Of a stretch of DNA of 64,000 nucleotides, positions 24,038 to 31,253 are shown one piece after another. This stretch comes from Mesorhizobium sp. M2D.F.Ca.ET.226.01.1.1. GTDB taxonomy: Bacteria > Pseudomonadota > Alphaproteobacteria > Rhizobiales > Rhizobiaceae. Positions within the stretch are counted from its first letter, which is position 1, and the number at the start of each line of letters is the position of its first letter. The stretch covers positions 26,960-90,959 of the forward strand of contig NZ_RZOY02000017.1 of NCBI RefSeq assembly GCF_004022705.2. Reading direction: 5' to 3'. A program made the translations under genes and the position numbers. Below the pieces are notes generated by a model. The model did no database searches, had not been told where the DNA came from, and saw only the letters and a list, made by a program, of their open reading frames with translations.

Positions 24038-25381
24038 TCACTCACCTTTGGCCAGAAATTTTTCCAGCCAGTGGATGTCATAGTCGCCATTGGCGATATC
24101 AGGGTTGCCGACAAGGTCGCGAAACAGCGGCAGCGTCGTCTTGATGCCGTCGACGACGAACTCGTCGAGCGCGCGGCGCAGCCGCATCATGCATTCGACG
24201 CGGTTGCGGCCATGCACGATCAGCTTGCCGATCAGGCTGTCGTAATAGGGCGGGATCTTGTAGCCGGAATAGACGCCGGAATCGACGCGAACGCCGAGAC
24301 CGCCGGGCGTGTGGAAATGCGTGATCGTGCCGGGCGAGGGCGTGAAGGTGCGCGGGTCCTCGGCGTTGATGCGGCACTCGATGGCATGGCCGTTGAACTT
24401 GATGTCCTCCTGCCTGACCGACAGCCCGGCGCCGGAAGCGACGCGGATCTGCTCATGCACGAGATCGATGCCGGTGATCGCTTCGGTCACCGGATGCTCG
24501 ACCTGCAGGCGCGTGTTCATCTCGATGAAATAGAACTCGCCATTCTCGTAGAGGAACTCGATCGTGCCGGCGCCGGAATAGCCGAGATCGGCGATCGCCT
24601 TGGCGCAGATGCCGCCGATGCGCGAACGCTCCTCGGCGTTGAGCGCCGGCGAATTGGCCTCTTCCCAGACCTTCTGGTGGCGACGTTGCAGCGAGCAGTC
24701 GCGTTCGCCGAAATGGACGCCGCGGCCGGCGCCGTCGCCGAACACCTGCACCTCGATATGGCGCGGCTTCTCCAGATATTTCTCGATATAGACGGCGTCG
24801 TCGCCGAAGGCCGCGCCCGCTTCCGACTTTGCCGTCTGCAGCGCAACTTCGAGGTCCTGCTCAGTGTGCGCCACCTTCATGCCGCGGCCACCGCCGCCGG
24901 CCGAGGCCTTGATGATCACCGGATAGCCGATTTCGGCGGCGACGCGCTTGGCTTCCTTGTCGTCGTTGATCGCGCCGTCGGAACCTGGCACGACGGGAAT
25001 GCCGAGACGCTTTGCCGTGCGCTTGGCCTCGATCTTGTCGCCCATGATACGGATATGGTCGCCCGACGGGCCGATGAAGGTGATGTTGTGGGCGGCGAGA
25101 ATGTCGGCGAACTTGGCGTTTTCCGACAGGAAGCCGTAGCCCGGATGCACGGCATCCGCCCCGGTGATTTCGCAGGCGGCGACGATCTGGTGGATGTTGA
25201 GGTAGCTTTCGCGCGAGGGCGGCGGGCCGATGCACACGCTCTCGTCGGCAAGCCGCACGTGCATGGCGTCGGAATCGGCGGTCGAATGGACCACGACCGT
25301 CTGGATGCCGAGCTCCTTGCAGGCGCGCAGCACCCGGAGCGCGATTTCGCCGCGATTGGCGATGAGGATTTTCTGGAACAT
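24038..25381 (-). CDS. accC: Acetyl-CoA carboxylase, biotin carboxylase subunit
   Basis: 447 residues, exact family length. MFQKILIANRGEIALRVLRACKELG opens the pre-ATP-grasp domain; the ATP-grasp glycine loop is KASAGGGGRGMK and the catalytic region has EMNTRLQVEHPVTE (with the conserved Arg). It carboxylates biotin on AccB with ATP and bicarbonate, the first step of fatty acid synthesis. 13 bp separate it from accB. The carboxyltransferase genes accA and accD are not in the window. Confidence 0.97.
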   Translation of the reverse strand: MFQKILIANRGEIALRVLRACKELGIQTVVVHSTADSDAMHVRLADESVCIGPPPSRESYLNIHQIVAACEITGADAVHPGYGFLSENAKFADILAAHNITFIGPSGDHIRIMGDKIEAKRTAKRLGIPVVPGSDGAINDDKEAKRVAAEIGYPVIIKASAGGGGRGMKVAHTEQDLEVALQTAKSEAGAAFGDDAVYIEKYLEKPRHIEVQVFGDGAGRGVHFGERDCSLQRRHQKVWEEANSPALNAEERSRIGGICAKAIADLGYSGAGTIEFLYENGEFYFIEMNTRLQVEHPVTEAITGIDLVHEQIRVASGAGLSVRQEDIKFNGHAIECRINAEDPRTFTPSPGTITHFHTPGGLGVRVDSGVYSGYKIPPYYDSLIGKLIVHGRNRVECMMRLRRALDEFVVDGIKTTLPLFRDLVGNPDIANGDYDIHWLEKFLAKGE

Positions 25382-25394
25382 CTCTTGGCTGTTC

Positions 25395-25859
25395 CTACTC
25401 AAGGACCACCAGCGGCATCCCGTACTCGACCGGCTGGGCATCCTCGATGAGGATCGCCGTCACCGTGCCGGCGCGCGGCGAGGGGATCTGGTTCATCGTC
25501 TTCATCGCCTCGATGATGAGCAGCGTCTGGCCTTCCTTCACCTTCTGGCCGATTTCGACGAACGGCTTGGCGTCGGGCGAGGGCGCCAGATAGGCCGTGC
25601 CGACCATCGGCGAGGGCACGGCGTTCTTGGCCGGATCGGCGGGCGCGGCGGCGGACACGGCAACCGGCTGCGCGGTTGCTGGAGCGGCGGCGATCGCCGG
25701 CAGCGGCGCGGCCACGGCATGGACGGCCTGCGACTGGCGTGACACACGCACCTTGAGGTCGCCGAGCTCGACCTCGATCTCGGTCAGATTGGTGTCGTTC
25801 AGAATGCCCGCCAGGTCGCGGATCAGCTGCTGGTCAACACCGGTCTTTTTTATCGACAT
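25395..25859 (-). CDS. accB: Acetyl-CoA carboxylase biotin carboxyl carrier protein
   Basis: 154 residues. The N-terminal part (1-45) is the dimer/AccC-binding region; an Ala/Pro-rich linker follows (about 48-80); the biotinyl domain ends the protein with the biotin-Lys motif EAMKTMNQI (about residue 120). The protein shuttles carboxybiotin between AccC and AccAD. The ATG at 25859 gives the family start MSIKKTGVD. It forms an operon with aroQ and accC. Confidence 0.97.
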   Translation of the reverse strand: MSIKKTGVDQQLIRDLAGILNDTNLTEIEVELGDLKVRVSRQSQAVHAVAAPLPAIAAAPATAQPVAVSAAAPADPAKNAVPSPMVGTAYLAPSPDAKPFVEIGQKVKEGQTLLIIEAMKTMNQIPSPRAGTVTAILIEDAQPVEYGMPLVVLE

Positions 25860-25885
25860 TTTCGAGCCTTCTGTTTGGGGGCCGG

Positions 25886-26320
25886 TCACAGGCGTGCCGC
25901 CAATGCCTGCAGCGCGAGCGTGTAGCCGAGCGGCCCGAACCCGCAGATCATGCCGACAGCGACCGGCGCGACCATGGAGACGTGGCGGAAGGGCTCCCGC
26001 GCGTGGATGTTGGAGAGATGCACTTCTGCGACGGGCAAGGGTGCCGCGGCGCGAATTGCGTCATGGATGGCGATCGAGGTGTGGCTGTAGGCGCCGGGGT
26101 TGATGACGATGCCTGCCGCCTTCTCGCCGGCTTCCTGGATCCAGTCGACCAGGTCGCCCTCATGGTTGGATTGACGAAAATCGATCTTGAGCCCGAGCGC
26201 GGCACCCGCCGCCTTGCAGTCCTCTTCGATGGCCGCAAGCGTCTTGCCGCCATATATCCCCGGCTCGCGCTTGCCGAGCGCATTGAGATTGGGACCGTTG
26301 AGGACGAAAATCGTTTTCAA
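25886..26320 (-). CDS. aroQ: Type II 3-dehydroquinate dehydratase
   Basis: 144 residues, small dodecameric type II class. FVLNGPNLNALGKREPGIYGG holds the catalytic loop (Arg, Tyr), INPGAYSHTSIAIHDA the anion site, and VHLSNIHAREPFR the His motif. It makes 3-dehydroshikimate in the shikimate pathway. The start appears to be TTG at 26320, since no ATG precedes the first strand and the codon before it is ATA. It heads the aroQ-accB-accC-aat run, a known association in alphaproteobacteria. Confidence 0.95.
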   Translation of the reverse strand: MKTIFVLNGPNLNALGKREPGIYGGKTLAAIEEDCKAAGAALGLKIDFRQSNHEGDLVDWIQEAGEKAAGIVINPGAYSHTSIAIHDAIRAAAPLPVAEVHLSNIHAREPFRHVSMVAPVAVGMICGFGPLGYTLALQALAARL

Positions 26321-26443
26321 TATGCCGACCTTGTTCTACGCCGACCCCAAGCCGGCGCACTGGGCCTCTATAATGGGCATAGCCGCCCGCGAAAAGAGCG
26401 CAAGTGCGTTCTTTCGCTGTCCACAGCGGCCGGCTTTTGCGCC

Positions 26444-26487
26444 TTAAAGCGCGTCGCCCGGAAACGGATTCGGGCGACGCGCTTTAA
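26444..26487. repeat. Intergenic palindrome (AAAGCGCGTCGCC type)
   Basis: Perfect 17-bp arms at 26444-26460 and 26471-26487 (TTAAAGCGCGTCGCCCG and its complement) around a 10-base loop. It is in the 234-bp gap between aroQ and the DsbA-like gene. No T tract suited to termination follows. Confidence 0.8.
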
Positions 26488-26554
26488 ATCTTTGTTTTGA
26501 CCCATGTCGTTGCCCCAGAATCGGTGCGCACTTGGGCGACATGCCTTGAGGCGC

Positions 26555-27382
26555 TTAGAGCGCGCTCTTTGCCTCTTCGATCTTTTCCGCCAGGACCTGC
26601 TGACCGAGCGCTCCGAAGATCACCTCGTTGCCAACCACATAGGACGGCGTGCCGGTGATCGACAGTTTCGTCGCAAGGTCATAGGTGCGCGAAAGCGTTT
26701 CGGCGATGCTGGGGTCCTTCATCTTCTCGCGCAGGGTCGCCTCGTCGGCGCCGAGCGAAAGCGCCACCTTGATCGCGGTCGCTTCAGTGGCACGACCCTG
26801 GCCGCCAAGCAGCGCGGTATGGAATTCGCCGTATTTCTCAGGATGCATCAGGTGGAACGCCATGGAGACGACGCTGGCCTTCTGCGAATCCGGGCTGAGG
26901 ATGGGGAACTCCTTGAGCACGAAGCGCAGGTCCGGGTCGGACTTGGTCAATGCCTTCATGTCCTCGATGGCGCGTTTGCAGAAGCCGCAATTGTAGTCGT
27001 AGAACTCGACGATCGTGACCTTGCCCTTCGGGTTGCCGACGACGCCGTCGAAGGTGGAGTTGAAGATCTCGTCCTTGGAGTTCTTGATCACGCCAAGCGC
27101 GGCGAGCCGCTGCTCTTCTTTCTGCTTGGCCTCCAGCGCGTCCTGCACCTCGAGCAGGACTTCCGGATTCTTCAGGAGATAATCGCGGATGATGCCCTCG
27201 ACCTCCTTGCGATCGATCTTGGTGTCGACGGAGGGCTTGGAGTCGGCCGAGGACGCGACCTGAACCACTTGCGCACCGTCCGCCCTCGCAACCTGCGGGT
27301 TTCCCGCCACGAAGCCGAAGGCCAGCATGCCGAGCGCCACCGCCAGGCCGCCGGCACTGCCAAGCAGGATTGCCTTGTTCAT
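26555..27382 (-). CDS. DsbA-family thioredoxin-like protein
   Basis: 275 residues. An N-terminal hydrophobic segment (about 5-30) is a signal or anchor. A helical region (VEGIIRDYLLKNPEVLLEVQDALEAKQ) precedes the thioredoxin fold with active site YNCGFCKRA (CxxC near residue 135) and the cis-Pro loop ITGTPSYVVG. It is a periplasmic disulfide oxidoreductase of the ScsC/Com1 type. Start ATG 27382 matches the leader; it is 59 bp after the M48 stop and probably in its operon. Confidence 0.93.
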   Translation of the reverse strand: MNKAILLGSAGGLAVALGMLAFGFVAGNPQVARADGAQVVQVASSADSKPSVDTKIDRKEVEGIIRDYLLKNPEVLLEVQDALEAKQKEEQRLAALGVIKNSKDEIFNSTFDGVVGNPKGKVTIVEFYDYNCGFCKRAIEDMKALTKSDPDLRFVLKEFPILSPDSQKASVVSMAFHLMHPEKYGEFHTALLGGQGRATEATAIKVALSLGADEATLREKMKDPSIAETLSRTYDLATKLSITGTPSYVVGNEVIFGALGQQVLAEKIEEAKSAL

Positions 27383-27441
27383 GATCGTCGTTCCTTTTGC
27401 CTGTTCCGGTCCGCCTTCGTCGTCGCCGACGTCCGGGAGGT

Positions 27442-28854
27442 TCATTTGAGTTTATTAGACGGTGTGTAGTTTATAATATCCTGAGCGCGCACCCAGCGGG
27501 GTTCGCCGCGCTTCAATTTCTGTTGAGCGCGCATGGCGAAGATCTTCGCGTTCTGATAGTCGCCCGCATAGTAATGGCCTTCGGCGGTGGCGAGGTCGGC
27601 GGCCGGAATGTCGCCCTGCTCGCCATAGGCCTGCGCCAGAAAGCGATAGGCTTCGGCGTTTTCCCTGTCGCGCGCGACGCCGTTGTTGAGCTGGGTGACC
27701 GCCTTCTTCAGCGAATCGGGCGTGCCCACCGCCATCAGCGCCTGGCCGAGCGAGACCAGCAGCAAGCCGGAGCGCGCCGGATCGAGGCTGGCCGCCTTGG
27801 CATAGGCGTCCGCCGCGTCCTGCGGCTTGTTGATCTTCATCAGGATGTCGCCGCGCAACTCCTGGAAATAGGGGTTCTTCGGCTGCTCCTTGATCAGCGC
27901 CGCCGTCTTGGTCAGCGCCGCGCCCGGATTGCCGTAGAGATAGGCCTGCTGCGCGTCGCCATAGCGCGAGGCGAGGCTGGTCGGGTCCTTGCGCATCAGC
28001 CGCGCAACGGCCGCCTGGCCCTGCATGTAAGCGGCGATCTTGATGCGCATCATGTCATGCCGCTGCTGCAGCGCCGGCGGGTCGACAGTGTTGACGAAGG
28101 GGCTTTGCTTGACGAGCACTTCGAGGTTGGCGATCCGCTCCTGCGGCATTGGATGGCTGATCCGGTAGGGGTCGACCTGGGTGCCGGAGAGCGACAGCGC
28201 GCTCTGGAAGCGCGCGAAGGTCTTGAGCATGCCCATGCCGGACTGGCCGGTGGCGTTCAGATAGGTGATCGCCGAGCGGTCGGCGGTGATCTCTTCGGTG
28301 CGCTGATAGGCGAGGATCGAGCGCTGCGCCATCTCGCCGCTGCCGGCCGCCACACCCATGCCGGCACCCGCCAGGCCCTTGCTGTTGGTGGTGGCGCCCG
28401 CAACGATGGCGCCGGCGCCAAGCAGCGTGGCGATGATGGCCATGGTCTTGGCGCGGTCGAGCTGGTCGCGCAATTTCTGCTGATGCCCGCCGGCGATGTG
28501 GCCGGCCTCGTGGGCGATGACGCCGATGATCTCGTTCGGCGTCTCGGCGGTCACCAATGCGCCGGTGTTGATGAACAGGCGCCGTCCGGTGACGAAGGCG
28601 TTGAAACTCTGATCATTGACCAGAACGATGTCGATGCCGTCATTGGCAAGCCCCGCCGCCTTGAAGATCGGCCGCGCATAGTCGCGCACCAGCGCCTCGA
28701 TCTCGGCATCCCGCACCACAGGCACGTTCTGGGCGAAGGCGCTGACCGAGCTTGAGACAGCGACGGCGGCGGCAAGCAGAAGCGTCGCGAACCCGCCGGC
28801 GGTTCGGCTGAGAGAGGTCGATTCGCCAGTAAATGGTCGGGGTCGGCTCAACAT
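27442..28854 (-). CDS. M48-family periplasmic metalloprotease with TPR region (BepA-like)
   Basis: 470 residues. Signal peptide to about residue 42 (FATLLLAAAVAVSSSVSAFAQ). Zinc site VIAHEAGHIAGGHQQK near residue 120 (HExxH), with the third ligand Glu in TEEITADRSAI. The C-terminal third has TPR-like helices (AADAYAKAASLDPARSGLLLVSLGQA). Family members maintain outer-membrane proteins and LPS assembly, as BepA/YfgC does. The M1 at 28854 gives a sensible leader. First of the M48-DsbA pair. Confidence 0.93.
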   Translation of the reverse strand: MLSRPRPFTGESTSLSRTAGGFATLLLAAAVAVSSSVSAFAQNVPVVRDAEIEALVRDYARPIFKAAGLANDGIDIVLVNDQSFNAFVTGRRLFINTGALVTAETPNEIIGVIAHEAGHIAGGHQQKLRDQLDRAKTMAIIATLLGAGAIVAGATTNSKGLAGAGMGVAAGSGEMAQRSILAYQRTEEITADRSAITYLNATGQSGMGMLKTFARFQSALSLSGTQVDPYRISHPMPQERIANLEVLVKQSPFVNTVDPPALQQRHDMMRIKIAAYMQGQAAVARLMRKDPTSLASRYGDAQQAYLYGNPGAALTKTAALIKEQPKNPYFQELRGDILMKINKPQDAADAYAKAASLDPARSGLLLVSLGQALMAVGTPDSLKKAVTQLNNGVARDRENAEAYRFLAQAYGEQGDIPAADLATAEGHYYAGDYQNAKIFAMRAQQKLKRGEPRWVRAQDIINYTPSNKLK

Positions 28855-29039
28855 AAGGTCCACTGGTAGACGAGCGGGCGAAAGATGAAAAGTCGGCGCC
28901 GGTAACTTCCTGCGCGCTTGTGGTCGCCACATCAATCGGGCATTTGTGCGGCGCTGTCCTTTAACGGGGGCGGTTCAAGAGCGGTTCCGCGGCGGTTTCC
29001 GCCCGGAATTTTGCCGGACAAGCAGTTGGAAGAGGTCAA

Positions 29040-30188
29040 ATGGTCGTTTCGCTTTCGCGCCGGGGGGAAGTCGAGCCATTCCATGCCATGGATATTCTGG
29101 CCGAAGCCAATCGGCTGAAGGCCACCGGCGTGCCCGTGGTTTCGATGGCCGTCGGCCAGCCGTCGGACCCGGCGCCGGTCGGCGTGCGCGAGGCGGCGGC
29201 CGCGGCTCTGAGGCATGGCCGCATCGGCTACACCGATGCCTTGGGCCTTGCCGATCTGCGCAAGGCGATCGCGGCCCACTATGGCGAGCACTACGGCATC
29301 GATATCGCGCCGTCGCGCATTGCCGTCACGACCGGCTCGTCGGCCGCCTTCAACCTCGCCTTCCTGGCCATGTTCGATCTGGGCGACCGCGTCGCCATCG
29401 CCGCGCCCGGCTATCCCGCCTATCGCAACATCATGGCCGCGCTCGGCATCGAAATCGTCGAAATCGAGCTCGGCGCCGATGCTTATCTGGATGCCGAGCA
29501 TTTGAAGGCCGCGCATCGCGGGAAGCCGCTGAAAGGGGTGCTGTTCGCCAGTCCCGCCAACCCGACCGGCGCGGTGATCCCGGCGGACGAACTCGCGCCG
29601 CTGGTGAAGACGGCCGAGGAACTCGGCATCGCGGTGATCTCGGACGAGATCTACCACCGGCTGGCCTATGCGGCGCCCGATGTCACCGCGCTGGCGCATG
29701 GCGCAGGCGTCACGGTGATCAACTCTTTCTCGAAATACTATTGCATGACCGGCTGGCGCATCGGCTGGATGGTCTTGCCGGAAGAGCTGGTGCGGCCGGT
29801 CGAACGTATCGCCCAGAGCCTCTACATCTCGCCGCCGGAATTGTCGCAGATCGCGGCGATCGAGGCCTTCAAGGCGACCGAAGAACTGGAAAAGGTGAAG
29901 GCCCGCTATGCCTGGAACCGCGACCTTCTGATGAAGCGCCTGCCGGAGCTCGGCTTCGCGCTCGCAGCACCCATGGACGGCGCCTTCTATGCCTTCTGCG
30001 ATGTCACTCGCCATACCAATGACAGCATGGCCTTTGCGCGCAAGATGCTTGCCGAGGCGCATGTCGCGGCAACGCCCGGCCGCGATTTCGACCCATTGCA
30101 GGGCCATCGCACCATGCGCTTTTCCTATGCCGGCAGCCATGACGACATGGTCGAGGCACTGACACGCATCGAACGCTGGCTGAAATAG
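29040..30188 (+). CDS. Class I/II pyridoxal-phosphate aminotransferase
   Basis: 382 residues, fold type I. Seen: GQPSDPAPVGVREAAAAAL, YTDALGLADLRKAIAAHYGEHYG, SPANPTGAVIP, the PLP Lys in NSFSKYYCMTGWRIGW (about residue 232) and C-terminal MRFSYAGS (substrate carboxylate Arg). Aspartate/aromatic-type transamination is likely; the amino acid cannot be fixed. GGAAGAGG stands before the ATG. Glutaminase follows after 5 bp, which suggests a link with glutamate supply. Confidence 0.93.
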   Translation: MVVSLSRRGEVEPFHAMDILAEANRLKATGVPVVSMAVGQPSDPAPVGVREAAAAALRHGRIGYTDALGLADLRKAIAAHYGEHYGIDIAPSRIAVTTGSSAAFNLAFLAMFDLGDRVAIAAPGYPAYRNIMAALGIEIVEIELGADAYLDAEHLKAAHRGKPLKGVLFASPANPTGAVIPADELAPLVKTAEELGIAVISDEIYHRLAYAAPDVTALAHGAGVTVINSFSKYYCMTGWRIGWMVLPEELVRPVERIAQSLYISPPELSQIAAIEAFKATEELEKVKARYAWNRDLLMKRLPELGFALAAPMDGAFYAFCDVTRHTNDSMAFARKMLAEAHVAATPGRDFDPLQGHRTMRFSYAGSHDDMVEALTRIERWLK

Positions 30189-30193
30189 AAGCC

Positions 30194-31123
30194 ATGCCGG
30201 AACTCGAGCAAGCACTGGCCGAAGTGGCCGCCGAGATGGCGGAGCGCACCGATCGCGGCGAGGTGGCGACCTACATCCCGCAGCTCGGCAAGATCGACCC
30301 CAGGAAATTCGGCATCGCCGCCGTGACCAATGACGGCCGCGTCATCCTTGCCGGCGATGCCGATCAGCCCTTTTCGATCCAGAGCGTCTCGAAAGTCTTC
30401 ACGCTCACGCTGGCGCTGGGCAAGATCGGCGACGCGCTTTGGCAGCGCGTCGGCCGCGAGCCGTCCGGCAATCCGTTCAACTCGATCGTCCAGCTCGAGC
30501 ACGAGAACGGGATTCCGCGCAATCCGTTCATCAATGCCGGCGCCATCGTCGTCTCCGACGTGCTGCTCGCCGGCCATCAGCCGCGCGAGGCGATCGGCGA
30601 AATCCTGCGCTTCATCCAGTTCCTCGCCGATGACGAGACGATCATCATCGACCGCGAAGTGGCGGCGTCCGAGCGGGCCACCGGCTATCGCAACTTCGCT
30701 CTGGCCAATTACATGAAATCCTTCGGCAATCTTCATCATGAGCCGGAGTTGGCGCTGGGCGTCTATTTCCACCATTGCGCCATTGCCATGAGCTGCCGCC
30801 AGCTTGCCATGGCCGGCCGGTTCCTCGCCAATGGCGGCAGGAACCCGGCGACCGGGCATTCGGTCGTGTCGGCCGAGCGGGCACGCCGCATCGGTGCGCT
30901 GATGCTGACCTGCGGCCACTATGACGGCTCTGGCGATTTTGCCTTCCGCGTCGGCATCCCGGGCAAAAGCGGTGTCGGCGGCGGCATTTTAGGCATCGTG
31001 CCCGGGGTAGCTTCGCTAGCCGTCTGGTCGCCCGGCCTCAACGAAAACGGCAACTCCAAGCTCGGCTCCATCGCCCTGGAGAAGCTGGCCCGGATGATGA
31101 ACTGGTCGATCTTCGCGCCATAG
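30194..31123 (+). CDS. glsA: Glutaminase
   Basis: 309 residues, normal for bacterial glutaminases of the beta-lactamase-like fold. The catalytic SxxK is FSIQSVSKVF (about residues 60-69). Other family segments are EPSGNPFNSIVQLE, PRNPFINAGAI and the C-terminal PGKSGVGGGI. It hydrolyses glutamine to glutamate and ammonia. It is 5 bp downstream of the aminotransferase and shares its promoter. It ends before a palindromic repeat and a bidirectional terminator. Confidence 0.96.
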   Translation: MPELEQALAEVAAEMAERTDRGEVATYIPQLGKIDPRKFGIAAVTNDGRVILAGDADQPFSIQSVSKVFTLTLALGKIGDALWQRVGREPSGNPFNSIVQLEHENGIPRNPFINAGAIVVSDVLLAGHQPREAIGEILRFIQFLADDETIIIDREVAASERATGYRNFALANYMKSFGNLHHEPELALGVYFHHCAIAMSCRQLAMAGRFLANGGRNPATGHSVVSAERARRIGALMLTCGHYDGSGDFAFRVGIPGKSGVGGGILGIVPGVASLAVWSPGLNENGNSKLGSIALEKLARMMNWSIFAP

Positions 31124-31124
31124 G

Positions 31125-31171
31125 CAAAGTCGATATTCAGGCGAGGCCGGCCTGACCTGAATCTCGATTTG
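31125..31171. repeat. Dispersed palindromic repeat, TTCAGG family, copy 1
   Basis: AAAGTCGATATTCAGG pairs with CCTGAATCTCGATTT around a GC-rich centre (CGAGGCCGGCCTGA). A second copy with the same core is at 40054-40108. Confidence 0.75.
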
Positions 31172-31190
31172 CCTTGCGATGCGGCAAACA

Positions 31191-31222
31191 AAAAATCCCG
31201 CGCCAGGCGGCGCGGGATTTTT
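31191..31222. terminator. Bidirectional terminator between glsA and RNase E
   Basis: AAAAATCCCGCGCC (31191-31204), loop AGGC, GGCGCGGGATTTTT (31209-31222). Perfect 14-bp stem with A and T flanks on both sides, so it ends both convergent transcripts. Confidence 0.92.
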
Positions 31223-31253
31223 GCAAAGAAATCAGTCCAACAATTTGAAAAGC